DNA of 46,241 nt. Origin: Labilibaculum sp. GTDB taxonomy: Bacteria; Bacteroidota; Bacteroidia; Bacteroidales; Marinifilaceae. Both the position numbers and the translations under genes were made by a program. The notes below the pieces were generated by a model. The model made no database searches and was not told the DNA's origin. It saw only the letters and a program-made list of their open reading frames with translations. Positions 17,926 to 27,407 of this stretch are shown here, one piece after another. Within the stretch, counting starts at the first letter, position 1. Each line of letters opens with the position of its first letter. Location: the NCBI GenBank assembly GCA_016342745.1, contig JAEINT010000026.1, forward strand, positions 1-46,241, in the 5' to 3' direction.

Positions 17926-19986
17926 CTACAAATCAAGATTCACCTTCACTCCTACTCGTAACCATCTGCCCGGTTGCGTGATGTTGCCTCTATCGTAATA
18001 ATCTTTATCCAATAAATTAGAAGCCTCAGCATATAGCGTATAGTCAGGTCGTTGATAATAAATACGACCATCCATTAACCAAAAGGGAGAATAGCTACGC
18101 TCCTCTCCGTAAGTGCTATTGGCTTTATCGTAATAAAGGTATCCACCTTCGCGATCTTGATACGAGACACTCCATGAAGCTCCCAAATCACCCCAAATCA
18201 CATGGTCGGCAGTAAGACTCAACTTGTGTTTAAGATTATCCAACACATACTGAGATATAAACTCATCGGAAGATTTATCCATATTCAGATAACCATAAGT
18301 CATTTTCAGACTCTTCAAAGGAAAGTCCTCACTCCAAATTACTCTTGGATACAGTTGTGTCGAAAATTCCAGTCCCAGCGTATTTATTTCCGTTAGATTC
18401 TGACTTTGCCATTTATCTTCTGCATTCTGCTTCACCCAATCAATCATATTAGTCCCCTTGCGATAGAAGATGGAAGCATGTGCCCTAAATAAGTGATTGT
18501 TAAATTTGAATCCACTTTCCCATGTGGTTGCCTCCTCCGGTTCAAGGTCTGCATTTCCAATGTTTGTGGGACCTGCATAGTAAAGATCTGTAAAGGTAGG
18601 CATACGCAAAGAGTGATTCAATGAAGCATACCATTTCAAATTTCCTTTTAGCTGATAACTCAGATCCACACCTGGATAAAAGTTAAAGCTCCGCCCCAAA
18701 TCAGAATTCCAATTTGCCATGATTCCTGCAGAAATGGTTAATCGATCAAAATAAATGTTGTGCTCCAAAAAATAACTCAAATTTGTACGAGTGTGCTGTT
18801 TTGTAAAGAAAGCTCCGGTCTCTCCGGGCACCTTCATTGGTTCATCCATCTCCTCGCCTAATACATTACTCCAAATGTTCTCTGATCTGAATTCCACACC
18901 AGTCGAACTCTTTCCCAAAGCCCAGTTAAAGCTGGTGTTCAAATTTGTGCCATAGACATCCGTTAAATGGTAGTTGTGAGACGAATACCACGAAGCAGGA
19001 TTGCTTCGGAATAGTTCAAATCGGTCCTGATGGCGGCGCCAATAAACAACGGGGGTAAATTTCACCTTGCCTTTTGTAGAAAAGCGCAAACTAGCGAATG
19101 TGGTTTTATTCTCCTCGTACTGATTTGGGTACGCAGGTGTATAAAAACTATTGGCTCCAAATCCCTTGGTATTGTATCCCAACTGAAGATCCAGATTTCC
19201 TTCGGAAGTCGTTAATTGTCCCTGATAAAAAAGATTTGTAGATGTAAAGTCAGTATTCTCAATGTACCCATCACTGGCTTTACGACTCAGAGCAAGGTAG
19301 GATTTAAGAGGCCCTGTAAGATATGTTGTTCCTGCTGATAGGGAATAAAATCCATCTTCTCCAACACTTGCAGCAAGCTTTAAATTATTTTTATTTTTGG
19401 TGCCGGTAATAAAATTGATGGCTCCGCTAAACGCATTGGGACCGAAGACTCTAGCGCCAGGTCCTTGAAGAATTTCAACACGCTCAATACTTTCCAGATC
19501 TACCGGAAGATTCATGCTTAGGTGACCTGTCTGGGGATCGGTGATGTTCACTCCATTTAACAGAATCATTGTTTGATCGAAACTGCCTCCGCGAATACTT
19601 ACATCGGCCTGCACTCCATGATTTCCTCTCTGTCGTACATCCACATTCAGCAGATGCTCCAAAAGATCCTGCACACTCTGTACCGGTGCGGCATTAATTT
19701 CATCTCTCTCCATTACGGTTACCACTCTGGCAACCTGAGAGTACGTTACGGGTGTTCTCAATGCACTCACAACCACCTCATCCAGTTTCTGATCCTGGTT
19801 TACATAGATGATTTCTGTTTGAGCACTAGCATTTTTAAAAGTGGCGATACTAAGATATGTCACTACAAGACAACCTATTGTGATTTTTAGTTTCAGACTT
19901 TGAAACACACTATAGCCCTTATGACCCCACCTTTTAAAACGAGACACCTGAGAACATCTCTCTGATTCGATTCTCAATTGTTCCAT
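17926..19986 (-). CDS. TonB-dependent outer-membrane receptor, BtuB-like
   Basis: 686 aa. An unusually long N-terminus precedes a hydrophobic signal (about 34-55, ending NASAQ). Then a TonB-box-like QKLDEVVVSA (about 66-75), the plug domain (VQDLLEHLLNVDVRQRG, SIRGGSFDQTMILLNGV, GPGARVFGPNAFSGAINF) and a ~450-residue barrel ending VGVKVNLDL. It imports a scarce ligand using ExbBD-TonB energy. Unlike the two receptors at 34-39 kb it has no cobalamin riboswitch and no adjacent transporter, so its ligand is open. Confidence 0.9.
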   Translation of the reverse strand: MEQLRIESERCSQVSRFKRWGHKGYSVFQSLKLKITIGCLVVTYLSIATFKNASAQTEIIYVNQDQKLDEVVVSALRTPVTYSQVARVVTVMERDEINAAPVQSVQDLLEHLLNVDVRQRGNHGVQADVSIRGGSFDQTMILLNGVNITDPQTGHLSMNLPVDLESIERVEILQGPGARVFGPNAFSGAINFITGTKNKNNLKLAASVGEDGFYSLSAGTTYLTGPLKSYLALSRKASDGYIENTDFTSTNLFYQGQLTTSEGNLDLQLGYNTKGFGANSFYTPAYPNQYEENKTTFASLRFSTKGKVKFTPVVYWRRHQDRFELFRSNPASWYSSHNYHLTDVYGTNLNTSFNWALGKSSTGVEFRSENIWSNVLGEEMDEPMKVPGETGAFFTKQHTRTNLSYFLEHNIYFDRLTISAGIMANWNSDLGRSFNFYPGVDLSYQLKGNLKWYASLNHSLRMPTFTDLYYAGPTNIGNADLEPEEATTWESGFKFNNHLFRAHASIFYRKGTNMIDWVKQNAEDKWQSQNLTEINTLGLEFSTQLYPRVIWSEDFPLKSLKMTYGYLNMDKSSDEFISQYVLDNLKHKLSLTADHVIWGDLGASWSVSYQDREGGYLYYDKANSTYGEERSYSPFWLMDGRIYYQRPDYTLYAEASNLLDKDYYDRGNITQPGRWLRVGVKVNLDL

Positions 19987-20304
19987 TGTTATTCTTTAAA
20001 ATAAAAACATAAATAATGATTAATTACCATTGGTTCTTCCAATCATTTCTGATTTTAAAACAAAAGACAAAGATATCTGATTTTATTTCCCATCCAACAT
20101 CAAAAAACTATCCTATAGCATGAAAAAACAAGTTACAGAGCTATTTCATTGCTCTTTTATTTACTTAGAAATTAATTTTTCGCAACTTGAATCAATGAAT
20201 TAAAATTTGGCGACAAGATTAAAATCCATTTCACAAGTCAAATACCTTAGGTTTTCAACATTTTTTCTGATATTGAATAAACATTCTTATTAAGCCCTCA
20301 TCTC
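19987..20304. other. 318-bp divergent intergenic region
   Basis: Lies between the minus-strand TonB receptor and the plus-strand VOC gene. No riboswitch (no GCCAGG/GACCTGCC box), no hairpin-T terminator and no convincing promoter were seen. Confidence 0.5.
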
Positions 20305-20685
20305 ATGAAAATAAAGCTAACCAGTGTATACGTAAACGATCCAATTAAGGCTTTTCATTTTTACACCGAATATATTGGCTTTCTAGAGCATATGTTCGTA
20401 CCTGTTGCTTCCCTAGCCATAGTTGTTGCTCCCGAAGATCGAGATGGTACTGCATTACTTTTAGAGCCAAATACGCATCCTGCGGCAAAAACATATCAAG
20501 AGGCTATGTATAAGGATTCTTTACCCGTAATAACTTTAAATGCGATTGATGTTCATGAAAAATACGAAGAATTAATAGCTAAAGGGGTTACATTTACACA
20601 GAAGCCAACAGAATCAAAATGGGGTATTTCTGCAATTTTTGAAGATACCTGTGGTAACCTTATCCAAATTCACCAAGACCTATAA
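20305..20685 (+). CDS. VOC-superfamily protein (glyoxalase/bleomycin-resistance fold)
   Basis: 126 aa, a single VOC unit of two beta-alpha-beta-beta-beta modules. It begins with the typical SVYVNDPIKAFHFYTEYIGF and ends GISAIFEDTCGNLIQIHQDL, where VOC proteins usually have a GNxxxL/E strand. The typical metal-binding Glu near the end is replaced by Gln or His, so metal use is uncertain. Such proteins range from lyases to drug-binding proteins; the substrate cannot be told. The next gene follows after 78 bp on the same strand. Confidence 0.88.
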   Translation: MKIKLTSVYVNDPIKAFHFYTEYIGFLEHMFVPVASLAIVVAPEDRDGTALLLEPNTHPAAKTYQEAMYKDSLPVITLNAIDVHEKYEELIAKGVTFTQKPTESKWGISAIFEDTCGNLIQIHQDL

Positions 20686-20763
20686 ACATCCAAATAATTC
20701 TTTTGATATTTTTTGTATCTTACTACGTAACAAGCTATTCACCTATACATAAATTGAATGTAA

Positions 20764-21201
20764 ATGAAATATACAAATGAGATTGAAATTAACCAGCCAA
20801 TTAATAAAGTTGTTGAACTGTTCGATAATGAGGATAATTTGTTTAAATGGATGAATGGTCTTCAATCAATAGAACATTTGGAAGGCAAACCTGGAGAAAA
20901 GGGCTCTACAACCAAAATGCTTTTTAAAGAAGGCAAGCGTGAAATTGAAATGATCGAAACCATTCTCGAAAATAAACTTCCAGAAGAATTTACAGCAACT
21001 TACGAAGCTAAAGGAGTCTACAACCTTGCTAAAATTAGTTTCGTTTCACTCACTGATAGCAAAACCAAATACCTAACTGAACAAGAATTTCAATTGAAAG
21101 GATTTATAAAATTAATTGGCTGGCTTATGCCTGGGACATTTAAAAAGCAGACCAATAAATATTTGAAAATGTTTAAAGAATTTGCACAAAACCACGAATA
21201 G
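20764..21201 (+). CDS. SRPBCC (START-like) family protein
   Basis: 145 aa, cytosolic. Start MKYTNEIEINQPINKVVELFDNEDNLFKW is the usual first strand and helix of the polyketide-cyclase/START fold; a long C-terminal helix (TFKKQTNKYLKMFKEFAQ) closes the hydrophobic pocket. Length is typical. It likely binds a small hydrophobic molecule; no ligand is predictable. Probably co-transcribed with the VOC gene and ended by the hairpin at 21202. Confidence 0.85.
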   Translation: MKYTNEIEINQPINKVVELFDNEDNLFKWMNGLQSIEHLEGKPGEKGSTTKMLFKEGKREIEMIETILENKLPEEFTATYEAKGVYNLAKISFVSLTDSKTKYLTEQEFQLKGFIKLIGWLMPGTFKKQTNKYLKMFKEFAQNHE

Positions 21202-21237
21202 AAAAAGCCGTTTGAAAGATTATTCAAACGGCTTTTT
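21202..21237. terminator. bidirectional terminator between converging genes
   Basis: AAAAAGCCGTTTGAA (21202-21216) pairs with TTCAAACGGCTTTTT (21223-21237). The A and T ends serve both strands. Confidence 0.92.
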
Positions 21238-21259
21238 ATATGCTAGTTCTGAAATTAGA

Positions 21260-22867
21260 TTAAAATCCCAATCCGAATTTTCCCCAATATTTATTCTCTA
21301 ATTCTTTCCATCGCAACATGGTAGCTCCGGTAAAATCGCGGGTAAATTTATTCAAAAGAATTTTAGCTTCATCTTTCTTACCTTCTTTAAATAATTTCTT
21401 AATTTTTACTTCTAAGGCTTCCGCATCTACAAATCCTTTATCCTCAAAATAGGCTACTTCTTCCATCATTCCTTTACGAGTTGTTTGCCATTGCAATGTT
21501 GCTAGCTTATTTGCCTTGCGATACTGCCAAATAGCAGCATCTTCTCTGTATCGCTTTTGTCCGCAAAACTGAAAACTCTCTGGCAATTCAGTTGTTCCAC
21601 AGTAAATTGGAATACGAGGACTTTGACCCGGATTATCAAAAGAGAACCAAGCACGTCCACCAATTTCATCAGGCATCCAATCTCTTAACTGAATAATGTG
21701 TGAATAAGAACACCACGACACCGCAACAGTTCTTTGATATTCAACAGAACCATCTTTTAAGTAATTATATAATTTTCGATTATTTCCATTTGGCCAAGGA
21801 TGAGCATTTAGAGCAGTTATCGTATCTACACCAATAACTTCTTTCTCCTCATTGTATTTTTTCTTAATCACTTTTAAATTTTGAGTCATATCGTACTTTG
21901 TACCTTCATAGGTTTCACGATACAAAGCAATCACATCACGCACAGAAACCTTTTCATCAGGTTTAACCGAAAATGGTAATTCGTCTGCCTCAAAATCCAA
22001 TTTTAAGGAAGGAGCCAAAGTATTTAGGATAAAAAACTCACGTATTTTAAATGGTTTTTCAACTTTACCATAGGCCTTCCAGAATTTAAATTCTTCTTTC
22101 CCATCCCATCGTTCCAATTCCTTTGCTACAGAAAAAACATTATCCGAATACATAAAGTAATCCTTATTTTTCTTTTCAATAATGCCAATTCTTGAAATGT
22201 TAGCAGATACACCAACATGATCATCAGGAATACGCTGTGCAGCCCAAACACCACCAATTTTGTCAGGACCTTCTCCAAAAATCTCTAATTGCCAAACTTC
22301 TTTTTTATCAGCAATTGTAATGCATTCTCCCCAATCTCCATAACCATATTCTTTAATCAAACTTCCTATTAAGGTAATGGCATCACGAGCCGTAGAACAA
22401 CGCTGAAGAGCAATTCTTTCCAATTCTTCAATAAGGAACATACCCTTATCATTAACCAATTCTTTAGGTCCAACAATTGTGGTTTCACCAATGGCTAATT
22501 GCTTCTCGTTTAAACAAGGATAAGCTGTATTTAAAAAGGCATAGGTTTCTTTAGCTTGTGGAATATTTCCAACTACGGTCATTTTTCTTCTATCCCAAGC
22601 AGTTTCAGTTTTTAGAGTACCCTTATAAACTGCAGTAGTTGTATCTTTTTCAAATTTCTGTCCTTTTTCAACTTGCAACCATGTTCTGTATCTACCATCA
22701 CATGTATGACTTGTAATCACTGATCCATCTGTAGAGGCCTTTTTCCCTACCATTATACTGGTACAGCTTTCTCCAAAATAAGGATCATTAACCTGATCCA
22801 AAACCGATTGAGCTTGAACACTTGATACTGCAAGCATTGCCAGTAAAGCAAAAAATATTCTTTTCAT
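21260..22867 (-). CDS. C69-family dipeptidase (U34/PepD type)
   Basis: 535 aa. Signal peptide residues 1-20 (FFALLAMLAVSSVQAQ), then a short propeptide and GESCTSIMVGKKASTDGSV, where Cys35 is the N-terminal nucleophile exposed by self-cleavage in this Ntn-hydrolase family. Internal DGRYRTW, GECITIADKKEVWQLEIFG and SANISRIG match peptidase family C69. Secreted to the periplasm, it should cleave dipeptides. Single-gene unit with its own terminator. Confidence 0.92.
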   Translation of the reverse strand: MKRIFFALLAMLAVSSVQAQSVLDQVNDPYFGESCTSIMVGKKASTDGSVITSHTCDGRYRTWLQVEKGQKFEKDTTTAVYKGTLKTETAWDRRKMTVVGNIPQAKETYAFLNTAYPCLNEKQLAIGETTIVGPKELVNDKGMFLIEELERIALQRCSTARDAITLIGSLIKEYGYGDWGECITIADKKEVWQLEIFGEGPDKIGGVWAAQRIPDDHVGVSANISRIGIIEKKNKDYFMYSDNVFSVAKELERWDGKEEFKFWKAYGKVEKPFKIREFFILNTLAPSLKLDFEADELPFSVKPDEKVSVRDVIALYRETYEGTKYDMTQNLKVIKKKYNEEKEVIGVDTITALNAHPWPNGNNRKLYNYLKDGSVEYQRTVAVSWCSYSHIIQLRDWMPDEIGGRAWFSFDNPGQSPRIPIYCGTTELPESFQFCGQKRYREDAAIWQYRKANKLATLQWQTTRKGMMEEVAYFEDKGFVDAEALEVKIKKLFKEGKKDEAKILLNKFTRDFTGATMLRWKELENKYWGKFGLGF

Positions 22868-23027
22868 TCTTTATGTTGTTTAAATTAGGTGTTCGATATA
22901 AAATCGAGCTCTAATATAAGATATTCCCAATAGATTATTCTCCCCTGTTTGCTATTTAAAAACAATACACAATCACCAATCTTAAAAAAAGAGTTCAAAT
23001 TCAATTCTCAAAAGAATAAGTTAATGA

Positions 23028-23035
23028 TACCTTTG
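23028..23035 (+). promoter_or_regulatory. -7 promoter element before truA
   Basis: TACCTTTG, a perfect TAnnTTTG, 38 bp before the GTG start. No convincing -33 TTG was found at the right distance. Confidence 0.45.
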
Positions 23036-23073
23036 CGCAGCAAAACATTTCATCATCAGATAAAGTAAATATC

Positions 23074-23880
23074 GTGAGGTACTTTTTTCACATAGGATAC
23101 AAAGGAACTGAATACAAAGGCTGGCAACGTCAAAATAATGTAACAAGCATTCAGCAAGTTCTTGAAGACAATTTATCTAAATTACTAAAAGAAAAAGTCG
23201 TTTGTATCGGTTGTGGCAGAACAGATGCTGGTGTACACGCATCCCAGTATTTTTTTCATATCAATACTGACAAAATATGGAACAATAACCACCTTTTTGC
23301 AGTAAATAAAATTCTTCCACCAAGCATTTCGGTTTACGATGTTTTTGAAGTCGACCCTAAGATACATGCACAGACAAGTGCAAAAGAAAGAACCTACGAC
23401 TACTTTATTCACACAAAAAAAATTCCATTTTTAAATAACATTAGCTCTTATTACGATATTAATCCAGATGCTAGATTAATGAGTAAGGCTGCTTCACTTC
23501 TATTAAAATATTCTGATTTCAGAGCCTTTTGTAAATCTCCAGATAGCCACAATCATACGCGTTGTGATATTTTTTCAATCCAATTTTTCAGCAATGAGGA
23601 TCAAACAAAATTTCGCTTACAAATAACAGCCAATCGTTTTTTAAGAGCAATGATTCGAATCTTAGTTCATGAACTAATTGAAGTAGGAATTGGCAAAAAA
23701 AGCATAGCCGATTTTGAAGATATGATTCGCAATAAAACAGCTCCTAAATTTCTTAACTTGGCCTATCCACAAGGATTGTATTTGTCACAAATTGCTTATC
23801 CTTTTCATAAATCTTTAGCGAATCCAGACTATTGTCCAATGACAAAAATTGATCAATGGACTCCAATAGAGTCAAACTAA
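23074..23880 (+). CDS. truA: tRNA pseudouridine(38-40) synthase TruA
   Basis: 268 aa, GTG start preceded by a TAnnTTTG element. It converts uridines 38-40 of the tRNA anticodon stem to pseudouridine. Seen: YFFHIGYKGTEYKGWQRQ at the N-terminus, catalytic Asp51 in CGRTDAGVHASQ, and RFLRAMIRILV in the second half. Length is typical. Its stop codon overlaps, on the opposite strand, the end of the hybrid kinase gene by 4 bp. Confidence 0.97.
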   Translation: MRYFFHIGYKGTEYKGWQRQNNVTSIQQVLEDNLSKLLKEKVVCIGCGRTDAGVHASQYFFHINTDKIWNNNHLFAVNKILPPSISVYDVFEVDPKIHAQTSAKERTYDYFIHTKKIPFLNNISSYYDINPDARLMSKAASLLLKYSDFRAFCKSPDSHNHTRCDIFSIQFFSNEDQTKFRLQITANRFLRAMIRILVHELIEVGIGKKSIADFEDMIRNKTAPKFLNLAYPQGLYLSQIAYPFHKSLANPDYCPMTKIDQWTPIESN

Positions 23881-26015
23881 TTTACATACTTTTCAATTTT
23901 CGCAAACAACTCATCTGGATTAATTGGTTTCGTTACAAAATCATTCATCCCTGCTTCTAAAACCTTTTTCCTGATTTCACTAAATGCAGAGGCTGTAATT
24001 GCAAGTATTGGAAGTTCAACAAACTTCTCGTCTCTCAATTTACGAATATTAATTGCCGTATGATATCCATCCATAATTGGCATTTGTAAATCCATTAATA
24101 CCATATCGAAATTACCAGTTTTAACTTTATCAAATGCAATCTGACCATTCATAGCAATTTCATAACTTATCTCCCACTTTTTCAAAAATTGCTTAATGAT
24201 TAAAATATTCATTTCATTGTCTTCAGCTACCAATACATGCAGACCTTTTACCTTATCAATATCTTTTATACTCTCTGTCGTAAAACCGACTTTTGGCATA
24301 GATTTATGACTTATCGAAAGATCTAAATTCACCATAAAAGTAGTTCCCTTTTCAGGCAAACTCTCTACAGAAATAGAACCATTCATTATCTCAATTAGTT
24401 TTTTTGAGATCGTTAAACCCAATCCTGTTCCGCCATATATCCTCGTCGTATTAGAATCAGCCTGAGAAAAAGAATTAAATATTTGATCTTGCTTATTCAT
24501 TGGGATTCCAATTCCCGTATCGCTTACCTGAAACTGTAAATTCACTATGTTTTTATCTACACCTAAAAATACCACCTTAATTTTCACAGAACCTTTTTCC
24601 GTAAATTTTATCGCATTCGAGCATAAATTATTCAACACCTGCGAAATTCGCATTGGATCACCAATTACATGTGCAGGAATTTTAGGATCAATGTCAACAA
24701 TCAGATCTAAACCTTTCTCTTTTGATTTAACTTTAAAGCCGGAAACAATATTTCCTACTAGACTTCTAAAATTAAAATCTACGGCCTCTAAATCAACTCT
24801 TCCAGCTTCAATCTTACTAAAGTCAAGAATGTCATTAATTAAAGTCATAAGGTTATCTGCTGACAACTTTAAAATGTTTAGATTCTGAATTTGATCTTCT
24901 CGAGGGTCATCTTCTGAAAGTAGGTGGGTAACACCTATCACCGCATTCATCGGTGTTCGAATTTCATGCGACATTGTCGATAAGAATTGAGCTTTAGCCG
25001 ATGTTGCTTCTTCGGCCTTTTCTTTCGCTAATATTAGTTCTTGTTCTACCGCTTTGCGCTCCATTAAGTCATTAAGAACAACAAACAATACATTCCCATC
25101 CATTAAATTAACAGAATTAAGGGCAACCTCAACCGGAAATTCCGTTCCATCTTCTTTTTTATGTATCCAATCAAACTTATTAAAGCCATTAGATTTCCCT
25201 TTCTGAATCATTTCCATTGCTTTTACTTCAGAAAGCAAGCCATCTGGCTGGAACTCTGGAGAAAAATCCAATACATTCTTTAAAAGAAAATCTTCGCGTT
25301 TTTTTACACCAAACAGATCCAAACAAGCCTGATTACATTCTATAAATTGTGCTTTCTTAATTACCAAGTAAGCAACCGATGACTTTTCAAATATTAACTT
25401 ATACTTTTCTTCATTTTTCTTGTTCTCAAGTTCCAATCTCTTTCGTTCTGAAATATCTTTAAATGTTCCAGTAAGCCCATTAATATTTCCATCCACATCG
25501 GATGTTGCCCTTACCGTCAACTCACACCAAACAAAACTTCCTTCATTGGTTAACAGTCTAAGCTCATTAAATCCACGATCAATTCCACCCGAGATTAATT
25601 CTCGAACTTTATTTTTACACCCTTCAATATCCAAAGGGTGAATAAAATCAAATGTTTTACGACCAATACTGCTATCTATCTTAAAGCCAGTAATTTTCTC
25701 CCACATTGGATTTAAATAAATCCATTCACCTTCCGAATTGGTTTGAAATATCACTTCATTGACATTGTTCACAACAGATTCTAATTTCGAATGTGTTTTT
25801 TCAATCTCTTCCGTTTTAGAAACCACCGCCTTTTTCAACTCTTGGTTTGCTTTAAAAAGCTCCTGAGAACTTTTTTCCAGAATATTCTCCAGGTGTCCTA
25901 AATCAGAATCAAACCCGAGATATGCCTCATCCACTGCATTTAAAAATTCAGAAAGTTGCCCTTCCTGTTCGATAGATAAATACTTCCGAATTTGTCTTTT
26001 TAATAATCGATGCAT
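23877..26015 (-). CDS. cytosolic hybrid sensor histidine kinase (PAS-PAS-HisKA-HATPase-REC)
   Basis: 712 aa, no membrane helix. Order: N-terminal coiled coil (45-80), PAS (about 75-190, ending FKDISERKR), PAS (about 200-322), HisKA with His350 in FLSTMSHEIRTPMNAVIG, HATPase_c (DTGIGI, GGTGLGLTISKKL), and a C-terminal receiver with Glu598/Asp599 and phospho-acceptor Asp642 in VLMDLQMPIMDG. No output domain, so the phosphate probably passes to a separate Hpt or regulator protein not in this window. The FIST gene ends 5 bp upstream, so the two form an operon in which FIST likely supplies the signal. Confidence 0.95.
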   Translation of the reverse strand: MHRLLKRQIRKYLSIEQEGQLSEFLNAVDEAYLGFDSDLGHLENILEKSSQELFKANQELKKAVVSKTEEIEKTHSKLESVVNNVNEVIFQTNSEGEWIYLNPMWEKITGFKIDSSIGRKTFDFIHPLDIEGCKNKVRELISGGIDRGFNELRLLTNEGSFVWCELTVRATSDVDGNINGLTGTFKDISERKRLELENKKNEEKYKLIFEKSSVAYLVIKKAQFIECNQACLDLFGVKKREDFLLKNVLDFSPEFQPDGLLSEVKAMEMIQKGKSNGFNKFDWIHKKEDGTEFPVEVALNSVNLMDGNVLFVVLNDLMERKAVEQELILAKEKAEEATSAKAQFLSTMSHEIRTPMNAVIGVTHLLSEDDPREDQIQNLNILKLSADNLMTLINDILDFSKIEAGRVDLEAVDFNFRSLVGNIVSGFKVKSKEKGLDLIVDIDPKIPAHVIGDPMRISQVLNNLCSNAIKFTEKGSVKIKVVFLGVDKNIVNLQFQVSDTGIGIPMNKQDQIFNSFSQADSNTTRIYGGTGLGLTISKKLIEIMNGSISVESLPEKGTTFMVNLDLSISHKSMPKVGFTTESIKDIDKVKGLHVLVAEDNEMNILIIKQFLKKWEISYEIAMNGQIAFDKVKTGNFDMVLMDLQMPIMDGYHTAINIRKLRDEKFVELPILAITASAFSEIRKKVLEAGMNDFVTKPINPDELFAKIEKYVN

Positions 26016-26020
26016 ACAAT

Positions 26021-27157
26021 CTATTTTTCTGAAAACGTAGTAACTGTCATGGTTTGATTATGCAATACAGAGGCGCTTCCATCTTTAAATGGTGCAATCT
26101 CACCATAAGAATAAAAACCAGTGATTTTAGCCTGATTTCCAAGCACCTCCGACACCGCCTCAACTTCCTCTTCAACCAATTGTTTTAAAACCAACCTGCG
26201 GCCAACACAACTTATTAATATAGCCAATTCAGATTCTCCTTTATCAATCATTTCAATACTTGCTTCAGCAGATAACTCTGCTCCATTAATCAATCGATCT
26301 ACATTTGCTTTCATCAATTTCACATATGACCCTTCAGGAATATTCCCCGCAAACACCAAACTCTGATCCTCATCATTAACACCATGAATTGTTCTTACAA
26401 CCGGCTCTTCTTTATCATTTTGGCGTAAACTTAGCGGAAAAAGTAATCCTGCAGCAGGTAATTCATTTACCTTTTCACCTAAAAACTCTTTATACAATAA
26501 TAATGCTGGCTGGCCATCCACTTCGTACAAAATATTTCCATCCGATTTGGTAACTAATCGTTCCAAACCAAAACTATTCCATCCTCCATTCGAACCATAA
26601 GCCACATCTAACGAATTTCCATAAAAGCCAATTGCACTAACACAGTTTTCTATTGGTTTACCCAATTTATCGTAAACAAATGTTTTATTGAAATCAACTC
26701 CATCACCTGCCAGACCACCCGTTACTGCAATTCCTTTTGGTAATTTATTCTGTATACCTTCAACTAAACAAGCACCATTCACATTAACGCCATCACTTAG
26801 AACCATTAAATGTTTAAGTCCATCCTTTTTAAACTTTTCACAAAGGACTTCACCACACTCTACACTATTCTTGTAGTTCATTAACAATACATCCTCTATT
26901 TTTATCTCTGTCAATTCAAATTCAACGGCCGTAATTGTAATGGATCTCTCATGCACTTCCAAGCCCATTATTTCACCAGCACTAGAACAACCAAATTTGA
27001 TAACATCTGAAAAATTTCGATCAAGTATTTCTTGAAAATTCTGATCACATAACAATTCCCTATCTCCGAAAATAAAAAGCAGGTTTGGTTTTATTTGAAT
27101 CCGTTCTAAGTTTACAAAATCTCGTTCTGATTTTATGATAATTCTATCTACTTTCAT
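26021..27157 (-). CDS. FIST-domain sensory protein
   Basis: 378 aa from the ATG at 27157, chosen because it is preceded by an AGGAGAAGGAGA purine run; an in-frame ATG at 27184 adds nine residues. FIST_N includes LLFIFGDRELLCDQNFQEIL, FGCSSAGEI and VTGGLAGDGVDF; FIST_C includes YEVDGQPALLLYKEFLGEKV and the C-terminal ITGFYSYGEIAPF with NQTMTV. FIST domains bind small ligands, perhaps amino acids, and sit upstream of signalling enzymes. Here the partner is the PAS hybrid kinase in the same operon. Confidence 0.93.
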   Translation of the reverse strand: MKVDRIIIKSERDFVNLERIQIKPNLLFIFGDRELLCDQNFQEILDRNFSDVIKFGCSSAGEIMGLEVHERSITITAVEFELTEIKIEDVLLMNYKNSVECGEVLCEKFKKDGLKHLMVLSDGVNVNGACLVEGIQNKLPKGIAVTGGLAGDGVDFNKTFVYDKLGKPIENCVSAIGFYGNSLDVAYGSNGGWNSFGLERLVTKSDGNILYEVDGQPALLLYKEFLGEKVNELPAAGLLFPLSLRQNDKEEPVVRTIHGVNDEDQSLVFAGNIPEGSYVKLMKANVDRLINGAELSAEASIEMIDKGESELAILISCVGRRLVLKQLVEEEVEAVSEVLGNQAKITGFYSYGEIAPFKDGSASVLHNQTMTVTTFSEK

Positions 27158-27407
27158 TCTCCTTCTCCTTTTAAGTATAATCAAACAGAGAAGCTCATTA
27201 TATCTCCATTTTACTATTGTTTACATTAAAATCACTAACACTGGTCAATACATCTGTACGCATCTAATTTTATACCGTTACATTAAATTACGAAAAAAAG
27301 ACACACTATTGATTAATTTTAATGTTAAATTTCTCAATAGAGTTCATGATTTTTATAATCTTTGAGGCAACTTTTCGTTATTACTTAAATTCGAAGACCG
27401 TATAAGC

